Shown: piece after piece, positions 49,017 through 61,000 of the stretch
Numbering within the stretch: position 1 is the first letter of the stretch
Layout: each line of letters starts with the position of its first letter
Assembly (NCBI RefSeq): GCF_964204645.1
Contig: NC_134025.1
Location: 31,030,001-31,094,000 of the forward strand
Length of the DNA stretch: 64,000 nt
Source: Tubulanus polymorphus
Lineage: Eukaryota; Nemertea; Palaeonemertea; Tubulaniformes; Tubulanidae
Direction of reading: 5' to 3'
Position numbers and translations under genes: made by a program
Notes under the pieces: generated by a model
Database searches by the model: none
What the model was told of the DNA's origin: nothing
What the model saw: only the letters and a program-made list of their open reading frames with translations

Positions 49017-52000
49017 CAACAGAAAAAACAACGTAACACTCACGAGAAAAAGTCATCGAAACGTCGTCAATCGCCGGTGAATAAAACATCTACAAAAAAT
49101 AATCAGAAATCAGCGAATTCTGGAAGCCCAAACTCTAAACAGAATACTGTGTCACCTTTAACAAAAACGGTTCAGAGTCCGAGTGAATCTACTTCATCGT
49201 GTAGTACCGTCAGTCAAACAATACCGACCAGTAAAAATACGGAAGATTCAAATACGCGGAAAATTCAAAAAGATGATCTTTCACCGCACGCGAAATTGAC
49301 CAATCAGAATCAGAGTAACGACGATGAGAACTGTAGCGGTAAAACGGTCGGCAATTACGACAGTTTGTTTCCACGGACACCGGAACCACAGCAGACACAG
49401 ATAGAGAAACAGACGGATTCAAATAACGAGGTTCAATCGAGAACTAAACAAAACGAAATGAGTTCGGTCGATCCTGAAACTACTAAACTATCGGACGAAG
49501 CAATTCGTGGACAACTCGATTTATGGAGGTCGGAACTCGTACAAAGTTTGAAGGAAAGTAAGAAACATTCGGCAGCGGAAAATCAGTCGGAAACTCATCA
49601 GACGTTAGCCTCGATCAGTATTCAAATAGATAACGCTGCAAGTGAATTCCCTCAAAAACAAACAACTCAAACTACGGAGAAAAAGATTGAAGACAAGAGA
49701 AAGATGGATTCTTTACCGAAATCTTGCCGGCAAACGGAACGTAATCCATCGCCGAAACGACAATTTGACGATCCAACTCCGAATTTAGATCCGGAATCAT
49801 TGATTGAACCCGTTACGCCGAATTCCGAGTTTCTAGCGAGTCCCGCGGCTCCGGATATTCCTGAAGAGCACGATCTAGAGAAAGAAAAACAACTTCAAAA
49901 AAAGTCTTCAGAATTCGAAGATTTATTAAAAACTGTCAATAAGCAATCGTCGCATGATTTATCGAAACCGAAGAGAGGAGAGATGTTTATGTCTGATGTT
50001 CGAAATGAACCGCAAATCAGAGACAAACAAATGAAAGAAATTCAGATATCGCATTTGAAAAACTACGATTCAGATGATAGAGGACTGAGGAACACAAGTA
50101 GTTATGGCAATGTGAGGAGTCCTCATGGGAGTTTCCAAAATCAGAACAGCCCTGTGATGCAGAGAAAGATACCTGAGCCATCTATGAGTACAAATAGTTA
50201 TGGCGGCAATGTTAGGAGTCCTCATGGGAGTTTCCAAAATCAGAACAGCCCTGTGATGCAGAGAAAGATACCTGAGCCATCTATGAGTACAAATAGTTAT
50301 GGCGGCAATGTTAGGAGTCCTCATGGGAGTTTCCAAAATCAGAACAGCCCTGTGATGCAGAGAAAGATACCTGAGCTATCTATGAGTACAAATAGTTATG
50401 GCGGCAATGTTAGGAGTCCTCATGGGAGTTTCCAAAATCAGAACAGCCCGGTGATGCAGAGAAAGTTAACTGAGCCATCTATGAATACAAATAGTTATGT
50501 TAATGTGAGTAGTCCTCATACGACCTTCCAAAATCAAAACAGTCCAGTGATGCAGAGAAAGTTAACTGAGCCACCAATGAATACAAGCAGTTATGGCAAT
50601 GTTAGGAGTCCTCATGGGAGTTTCCAAAATCAGAACAGCCCTGTGATGCAAAGAAAGTTAACTGAGCCACCAATGAATTCAAATAATTATAGCAACATCG
50701 CGAGTCCTCATGGGACCTTCCAGAATCAGAACAGCCCGGTGATGCAAAGAAAGTTAACTGAGCCACCAATGAATTCAAATAATTATAGCAACATCGCGAG
50801 TCCTCATGGGACCTTCCAGAATCAGAACAGCCCGGTGATGCAGAGAAAGTTGACTGAACCATTAACGGTTGATGTCGGTAGTCCTATGCAGCAGCACAAT
50901 ATGAGTCGACATGTGAGTCCAATACATCATCAATCTCCAATGTCTACGATGAGTCCGAGTCATCGTAGTAATACGCCACGCGGCGGAGAACGACATCAAT
51001 CTCCGGTTCCATTTCATCATCACTATAAACCCTACTCAAATACAATTCCACAACGGAGTCCGGCCATGTCTAACCGTAATTACAGCAGTCCTTCGCATCA
51101 TTACGCATCTCCGTATCATAGTCCAGCTAAAACAGACAGCGGTCCCACTACTCCGGGCTCTCAATCAGTCAGCTGCATCACTCAAACAGCTCCAAGTAGT
51201 CCGGTATTTAATCGTCCGATATTAAACAGACCTAGTCCTCTTCCTCCGATGTCTCCTCATAGTCCATACCCGGAGCAATGGAAACATTGTACCACTCCAG
51301 CTCACGCTCCTCCGAGATTCGAGTCTCATTCTAGTCGTAATCCGTATTCTAGTCATCGTCAATCTGATCAGAGAGATGTTACCAGCAGCACCAGCAGCGG
51401 CTCTAGCGTTCCTCAGGATTTCAGTATTCGTACCTGTTCACCGTGGTCGGATAGAAACAGACACAATCTACCGCCTCCGAATCAGGGTTTCTATCGCGAG
51501 GGGTCGATGCATTCCTCGTCAGCAGGGTCGGGGGCTGGTAGACCTCATGGGAGATCCTCCTATCATACGGAATCAGTAGGATCTCCGCTGAATCTATCGG
51601 GAGATACATCAGCTCCCGCTTCATATACTTCAAATTATCATTCACCTCAACGTAAAGTAGCACCAGCAGCAGCAGCAGCAGCAGCAGTAGCATCAGTGGC
51701 ATCAGTGGCCAGCCCTGCAAGAGATAAACAGCAATATCATCAAACTAATGATGACTCGGAGTGGACGTATATGTGCAATAAGTCAGGAAGAACATTTACT
51801 TCAATGAACTCTTCTCAACAACAGAACCGTGCTCCTAATACTCACACATCATTTGAGAACTTCCTACCTCCTTCTGCTGCACAGTTACCAGCCGCTCAAC
51901 CTCCCCCTGCTCTCGATACCGGACAAACTCATCAAACTTATCAACCGGGTGAACATCATCTATTCACCGGAGAGACGGGTAACGCTCGACCGGCACAGAG

Positions 52001-55000
52001 CAGTAACCGAGGACGACGTGGAAGACCGCGCGGGCGTCCTAGAGGTAGCAAAACACGCGGGACTCGAAAAACAGACGCAACTTCACGAGTGACGATTCAG
52101 AGCAAGAAACAAAGTCTTCAAAAATCGTTCAACGCTTTGATCGAAGATTTAGAAGAGGAAGCTCAAAAACATAGAGAGATGATGAGCAATAATCAGACGA
52201 ATAGATACCGACCAGTAGTAGATAAACCTGCCCCATCACCGGCTTCATCGGACGAGTTCCCGGCATTCACAGTCCGCAGTCCCGGCCAGAATTATACTCA
52301 ACATTGGACAGAAAAACATCATCATAAAGATCCGAAAAGACCTCACGTTAAAATGAATCAACAACAACAGTTTCTTAATGTAACCACTGAGAAGAATTAC
52401 CCCGGTCAGAGTGGACGCCACGAAGCTCCGAGACTTGAACGTCCTCGCACAGTGAATATCCTTGATGATGAAATTCCTGATATAGACGAACCGCAAGATC
52501 TAACTGAAGTTCATCAACAACAGCAGCAGCAACTGAGAGTAAATACAACTCCAGCTCATGAACCAGTTTACGAGCCTCCATTATCCAGTACAAGAGCTAT
52601 AGATCTATCTGCAGGTGCCACTAATACGACAACAACACCTACATTCGATAAACTCAGACCTCCACCTCCTGAACCTGTTTTACTGAAAGATTTACTGAAG
52701 AGAAAACAGTTGTCTCATATCGCTGAACCAAAACCAGTTCCACCTTCTCCATCGCCTTTACTACTGTTAAATAATCCTCCTCACTTTACCAGCCCGGTGA
52801 AAACATCTTCGAAAAAATCAACATCGAAGCCTCCGCTTAGTCGTAAATCATCAAAAAGTAAAATGGAATCACCAATCCCGCGGATAGAACCGGTAAATCA
52901 AGGAAACATCGGAATCATGGATAAAAACAGTTCGATTCTCGATCGCTACAAACAATTACATATTCCTATAGCAACAACAGCAGACGTGATGGATACCGAG
53001 CCGGAAATCGAAATACCTGGAACTCCGGAAACACCGGGAACACCGGGAACACCAGAAATACCGTCACCTTCCTGTAAACTCAAACTCAGTAAAAAGAAAT
53101 CAAAAGACGGTTCGAATGACGAAGATAGTTGGCAGGTAGATATGATAATGAGTCCCGAGGAAGAACGTGCTGCTTTGGAAAAGTTATACAGTCACGGTCG
53201 ACAGCAAGGTTACTCACCGTTCAAAAATCAAAATAAAACCAGTCCCAGTAAATTCATCTACAAGAAAGATCGACTGAATTCGAAATTGTTCGGGATTTAT
53301 AAAAAAGTTTTCCGCGATTCGGACACCATTTCTTTCCATTGTAAAAATACAGTTAACTATCACCAGAGTCGAGCTGTTAAAAGTGCCGAGCGTAAAACAA
53401 GGGGTATGGATAAAGTGCGGCATCGCGTAAAAATCCTGCGTCAAGATAAAATTAGATATGATTTCACGAAAATCGGCAACGAGCAAGTTGTGTTGAATAA
53501 ACTATCGCCGTGGGAGATACGCGGGATACAGGATGATTTACGATTGGGTGAAACAGTCGAGGACGTCGTACGAAGAGCGGAACGCTTCCGTCGTCATAGA
53601 AACCCTAAACCAACGCGGCGTAGACGGATTTTACCTTCATTCGACGACGAGGACGAAATAATGGAGGTTTCTATCGGTAACAACGATGGTCATTGTTATT
53701 CGTTCGAGGATACAGTTCGAATGCAGCCGTTAAATTATTTCAACGAACCGCAGAAAGTGACGAGTAATTCGAGATTTGAGAAGTTGGAAAGACGATTATC
53801 GGGAGCGAGTCATTCTCAAACGGACGATGAATGGTACGTGGTGACACCTGATGAGAATATTTCGTACTATGCAGACGCTGATTACGTTCCGAATGACTCG
53901 GATGATAGTGACAGCGATTTCGAGATTTCTAAACCCGCGTGCCCGTCGTTGTCATCGGCGAGCGTCAGTCCGGGAAAAAGAGCGGTAAGAGGAATAGCAA
54001 GGAGGAGAATAGAGAAATCATCGATCGAAAGTGATCTGTTCTCGTGTGGAGCCAGCGAACGTACGTCGCCTCTCGTATCGACGTGGTCCAGTAAAAACGA
54101 TCTGACTTCGACTCTAGATAAACCATCGACTCCAAAATTCGATATGTTTAAAGTAATCGATGACAGTAAAGCAGTCGTTATAGTACAACGAGTCGAGCAA
54201 CAATTCCCGAATATATTCCAAGGTCGCGCGGTCCACGAGGTCATCGCCAGCAAGAAAACGATATTGTGTAAAGATATCAACGGTGAAATTGTTCTCGAAG
54301 TCGTCGACAAACACGAGTCGGAAAAACCCGAAGTTAAATACGATAAGAGTTACCCGGTGTTATATCGAAACTTCTTCGATCTGATGGACAACGAGAGAGC
54401 TCACGCGGACGAGCTCATCGCGAGGAAATCATCATCGTCAAAAATTAGAAGTCCGGTGAGTTCTAAAAAGACGACTCCTAAGAAAGGTCTGATACAATAC
54501 AAGAGTAATGATACCGACGATGATGATTTGCAGTTTAGTGACGAGGAGGAGAATAGCGCCTCGAATAAGAGCAGCAGCACGACGCAAGAAGTAGAAGAAC
54601 TCGATCCTGTGACGGGAATTTTAGTAAAACGTCGTAAAGACGGACGAGTTGTTAAACCGAAGAAAAAGAATACATCGCTTCATAAACGATTATCGTTAGC
54701 GTTCTGTAAACCTGTTAAACGGCGTAGAAATAGTTCCAGTCCGAGTCCGAAAGTTCAGAAAATCAACAACGGTTTGTCGGCTTTGCACGAAGCTACGTTA
54801 CGTAATATAATAGCGAAACCGGACAGCTGCGCAGCTGACTGCGATGACTTCATCGTCAGGTACGACGACGTTATGTACAAATTTGCGTTGTTCTCTCCTC
54901 CGGCGTCGGAGCGCGGAGAACTGTCTCCTCCGATGCCGTTATCTCCGGAACAAATACACGAACAACAAGAAGAACAGGAGAAACCGATCGAAAAGTGTCT

Positions 55001-58000
55001 GAAACGTTCGAACAGCGGTTTGAGTACGAGAAGTTTACTGAATTCAACTTCATCGTTGGAGGACTGCGAGATTATAGAAAACGATCGAAATGATTTGATC
55101 TCATTCGCGTCCGGTTTGAACAATAAAACTGGTTCTAAGAGCGGAGGAGCATCGAGTAAACGTTTAGACAATAACGATTACGAGACAGCGGATTACACGA
55201 ATACTGATTACCAAACGCATCAGATCAGTTTTACCGATCAGTTCGAAATGAGAAATAAACTAACTAACGAAGAGGAAGAAGATGATGAAATATTCGTATC
55301 GATGAAATCAGAGGAAACTAAAAAAGTCGAAGATGAAAAGAGGAAAGATGCTGCTACCTCCTCGGATGGTGCGTACAGCGGGTCACATCTATCCGTTCCC
55401 GTATCTTACCAACCTCATCAACTCTCTCCATCAATTCATCACAACGATGATTCATCGCTTTCATTAGACATGTCTAAATCTCCGAAAACAATCATCTACG
55501 CTGAGGACGTTCTAAAAAATCCACATCATTGGAGATCGCCGCAGGGTTCCAGTCCCGAACCCTTATTCATGTTTGATTCTAACGCGACTGATGACGTGAT
55601 ATGGGTCGGAGAGGAACACGGTTCAGTTAAAAGTGGAGCTACATCTCCTCATGGTAGCTGCAATAGCGAAGGGAAGCTGTCTAACTACAGCCGAGCATCC
55701 GGTGTCAGCATATCTAACAATCAACACAGTCCTGTTTATACAGATACAGCTGATGATAACAACGCAAATACACAGTCAATCAATGAAAAACCAGTTATAT
55801 TTCAACCATATAAATTAACTGGTACCGACTCAGTTGAAGAACCCAATCTACCGGCATCTAGTAATTCTGCTCCCAAATTCGAATCCAAACCCGATGCTTC
55901 GTCAAACTTACCCGAAAAAATGGACACTACAGAAATCGGAAAATTGAGCAAAGATGATGATAATTACCAGAATGTCGGTGAGAATGAAGACGGAATTTGT
56001 AGTTTGCAGATTATTGATGTTAGATCTGAAGCTTCTGATCAATCTTACGCTTTGAAGAAGGCGCGATCACCGGCGAGCAGTCAGGGGGCGAGTGAGGATG
56101 AAGATAATACTACGATAAAACAACAAACGAAAACTGATGATCGTCTACAAAGTAGACAACGGTGTAGAAAAGAGAAGAAAGTTTTACTGGCGAGAGAATA
56201 TTCATCGGCGCCGTGTTCACCGAGTTCGCAGTTGAGTATCGACGATAAAGTATCGGTTTATTCCGATTGTATGGGACAAGGACCGAAGCATCGGTGGAAA
56301 CAATGGAATAAATTTCATAAAGAACCGAGCGATGAACCGGCTGATAACGATAGAACCGTCAGACACAGCGACCTCTCCGCTTACTCCCGTAAGTATCATC
56401 TGAACCATCGCATTGAAATATAGAAAATCACACACAGATGAAATATATTATTTTGTAATAGTTTCAGGATTTTGGCTAATTGCCATAATTCTGTGAATAT
56501 GGAATTTAGGCAAAAGCTAGAAAATAAGAATATTTGTCATCGATTGTGGGATTTTTTTTTATTGGAAATCATCAGTTAATCGTCAGACTATTTGATTTTA
56601 TTGATGTAGCGAAAACAATTCATATGTTTGTTTTTCAGACTTGACTCCAACGGATGCAAGTCGGCACAAAAATCTCCTGAAAGTAGACAAGTCAAAGGAA
56701 TGCAGCTCTAAAGAAGTGCTACCGACCTCTAGTGGTTTATCTGTCAGTTTACAACCGTGGTTAAAAGATCAATCTCTATTTATGAACTATCGATGGTCAC
56801 CGTCGCCACCTAATTCATCAAACAGTTCAAACAGAGAAATGAATGATGTTCAATCATCATCTAGTTCTCCACATCGACCTTGGGAGGAACGCAACACTAA
56901 ATCACCAGGTTCTGAGTCAAATGTGACTAGTATATCCGGAAGATCGACCGCTACTAAAATGAAATCTGAATGGAGCTTTCAAGCTCAACTTGAGGAACTG
57001 CGCTTACAGATGGAAAAATCTGCTCGATCGCCAGTCAGAAACACTGACCAGACGCCAATCAGAAACACTGTCCAGACGCCAGTCAGAAACACTGACCAGA
57101 CGCCAGTCAGAAACACTGACCAAACACCAGTCAGAAACACTGACCAAACGCCAGTCAGAAACACTGACAAGACGCCAGTCAGAAACACTGACCAGACTCC
57201 AGTCAGAAACACTGACCAGACGCCAGTCAGAAACACTGACCAGACGCCAGTCAGAAACACTGTCCAGACGCCAGTCAGAAATGCTGACCAGACACCAGTC
57301 AGAAACACTGACCAAACGCCAATCAGAAATGCTGACCAGACACCAGTCAGAAACACTGACAAGATGGTGGTCAGAAACACTGACCAAACGCCAGTAAGAA
57401 ACACTGACCAGACTCCAGTCAGAAACACTGACCAGATGCCTGTCAGAAATGTTGACCAAACACCAGTCAGAAATATTGACCAAATCTCTGTCAGAAACAC
57501 TGACCAAAAGCCTGTTGAAAACAATGATCTAACACAAGTTAGAAACGCTGACCAAACTAAACCTCAGTCTTATTATGAATTAGACATTCAACGACAGTCG
57601 CCTACTTTCATAACATCCATCATCAATGAAACTCATCGAACTGATGTAGTTTCCACTTCAAATAAAGGTACCACACCTATACCTGGTGTAAGTAAGGCAG
57701 AAGATACTAGAACTGAAGCAACTCCAATGACCTCTCTGCGAACTGATACTGATTTCAGTGGGAAAAATGAATGTGACGAAAGCATAAGTACTAATGAAGA
57801 TTTAGATGATAGTAAAGATTTTATCCACCATTCACCGGTCAATGATAATGATATAACATCATCTCCTGTACCTGTGACTGAGCAGCAAAACGAGCAAAGT
57901 ATTGAAGACAATAGTAAGGATGATAGTAAACACTATGAACAAATTAGTTCAGTTGAAGATGAAGACAAAATGAGTGAAAAATCTGAACGGAGTGAATCAA

Positions 58001-61000
58001 AGAATAATTCACCAGTATATAAATCAATATGGTCCCCAGTCGATGATTTGAGTCATGATTTTGCTGATCCTAGCGACATCTTTATTCAAACGAGAAAATC
58101 AACTGTACCAAAAGTCATTCAGCATGATGTCGCTAGCAATGAAATTAACAAAGATGTGGTTTCAACAAAAGCGGTGGAAATAAATTCAATTCCTGGCTGT
58201 TCTGAAGCAGAAGATGTTAGTTTATCTAAAACTGATCGAGCAGAAAATAACCTATTAGTTCAGAATGAGCCTAGTTCAACCCATCATACTAAATCTCCTA
58301 GTCCTATCAGGTCACCATCAGCTAGTTCAACTCCACCCCCTCGTACTAAATCTAGTCCTATCAGGTCACCATCAGCTATTTCAACTCCACCCCCTCGTAC
58401 TAAATCTCCTAGTCCTATCAGGTCACCATCAGCTAGTTCAACTCCACCCCCTCGTACTAAATCTCCTAGTCCTATCAGGTCACCATCAGCTAGTTCAACT
58501 CCACCCTCTCGTACTAAATCTCCTAGTCCTATCAGGTCACCATCAGCTAGTTCAACTCCACCCCCTCGTACTAAATCTCCTAGTCCTATCTGGTCACCAG
58601 CTGCTTTCCTCGATGAACCAGTAACTGCTGAAAACAAAACCAAACCTGTCGATGAGAATGTTATTCATACGAGTACACCTGATTTACAACAGACCGGTAA
58701 GATATGGTCACCGGGTCGAGAGGAGTCTCAGAATTCTGAGAAAAACTCTGAGATCACTTCTGATGAAAATGACGTCGATAAACCTGAAAAACCTGCTACA
58801 AACAGTACACAATTCTCAGAAGAACCCAATCTGTCGACTGTGATTCAAAAATTCCACCCTCTTCATCCGAGGAGATCAATCTGGTCTGACGATGATAAAC
58901 TAATGGATGATTTCGATTATTCGGATTGTCAATCCGAGTACAACAGCTCGCCGAGATCATACTTCTCACCTCAAACTGTAAATAGTCCGTGTTATACAGG
59001 GCTGCATTCATCACCTCATAAAACTGACACAGCTTCAACATCGACTGCACAACCAGAAAACAAAGATTCTGCTGAGAAAATAGAGAAACATCGCGTCTCT
59101 CTGCAACCGAGTTTTACCAGCCCTATAAGTCCAGTTTTGTCGCCAGTTATAAATAAAAATCAAGACGATGTTTCTAACAACAAACAGACTGAATCAGATG
59201 CAACTAAAGACCACCTCAAATCGGATGTTCTGAACACTGCGGTACCGTTAAACAAAAGATTTCAAGTTAATTTACCACAAGTTTTCGAGTCGCCAACACC
59301 TCAAATATTTATGAACAAAAAACCACTTGCAACTTGTGACATTGGAAGACGTTTAGTTGTATTACCGATGGTTTATGATTCTCCAACTCCACAACCACTT
59401 TTGCTAAACGATAAAACAGCTGAAAGTGATGAATCACCTCGAGTTAAAACTGTTTCACTTGATACAGAAAAATCTGGAAACAAAATGAATAGTGATGCCC
59501 AAAAATTAGCAAATATATGGTCACCGTTCAAAATGGAAGAGGAGAGTGAAGAGAAAATAGATACTGAAGAAATAGAAATGTCATCTTCTGAGAGAATAGA
59601 TTTCGATACTCAGTCTATGTCAAGTGAAGATCATGAAAGTAGTGAATTCAGGCTACATTTAACACCGAGTCCGGAAATGAGTCCGTCGTACGAGTCTTCT
59701 GAGAAACCATCGGAAAGTTCAGATCAGTTAATATCACCAGAATCAATAGAACTTCGATCAAATCCATCGTATTCTACTAAACCTAAAATATTGCCATCCG
59801 TTAGATTGACTGAAGTGGAACATTCATCAACAATTTCTGGACATTCACCTGGTGCTTCACCAGTATCAGTTACAGCTTCTCCAGTATCAGTTACAGCTTC
59901 TCCAGTATCAACAAGAACTTCACCAGTATCGGCTAGTCCTTCAATCATCTCTGATACTGACACACGTAGTCCTATATGGTCACCGTATAGAGATTGTGAA
60001 TCTCCTAAAATCGAAGAAGAATTGTCTAGAAGTCCAGTATCTGAACCTGAAAAACTATCACCGCAATCAATTGTTCAACCTTCACCTAAACAGATCTGGT
60101 CTCCTCACAGAAACGAGGAAGATTCAGATGACAAGAGTGACAAGATATCTGAATGTCCTTGTCCTAGGGAATCAACTATGTCACAGATTGAACCTATGCA
60201 ACATTGTTCTCCAGATTCTGTAGTGAATAGACCACAAATCTGGTCTCCTCACAGAAATGAGGATGTTGATGGAAGTGAAAAGAAATCAGAAGATCCTATC
60301 GAGTTAACTATGCAGCTTAGTTCACAGATTAAATCTCTTGGTATGCAACCTGTTTCTCAGATTGAACCTATGCAACCTGATTCTCCTGAATATGTAGTGA
60401 ATAGACCTTCTAAAATCACGTCTCCTCAGAGAAATGAAGATGATGATGTAAATGTAGATGGACAAAAGTTGGTATTTTCATGCCCAATTGAATCAGCTAT
60501 GCAACCTAGTTCTGAATACATAGTAAATCCAACTCCTGGAATCAGGTCTCCACACAGAAAAGAGGAAGATGATGATCCTGTGGATAATAATGAAAAGAAA
60601 GGCCAATGTTCAAGTCCAATTGAATCAACTATGCAGTCTAATTCGAATATCAAACCTATACAGCCTTATACTCTTGAGCCTTTAGTGATGAGACCTCCTA
60701 AAATTTGGTCTCCGCTCAGGAATGAACAGGATGATGATATTGATGATGTGAATGGAAAAATATCTGTATGTCGAAGTCCAGTTGAATCTGAACCTGAAGT
60801 GAATAGACCTGACATCTGGTCTCCTCACAGAAATGATCAGGATACTGAAGACAAAAATGAAAAGGTATCTGAATTTTCAATTCCAACTACGCAGCTTACA
60901 TCACAAATTGAGCCTACACAACCTGAATCTATCCGGATTAAACCAAAGATCTGGTCTCCTCATAGAAATGAAGATGATGCTGATGATGATAAAAATGACA

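Noticed and set aside
56985-57524. Minus-strand frames of 167-179 codons with FLTGVWSV-type repeats
   Set aside because: Antisense shadows of the in-frame TPVRNTDQ coding repeat of REV3L.
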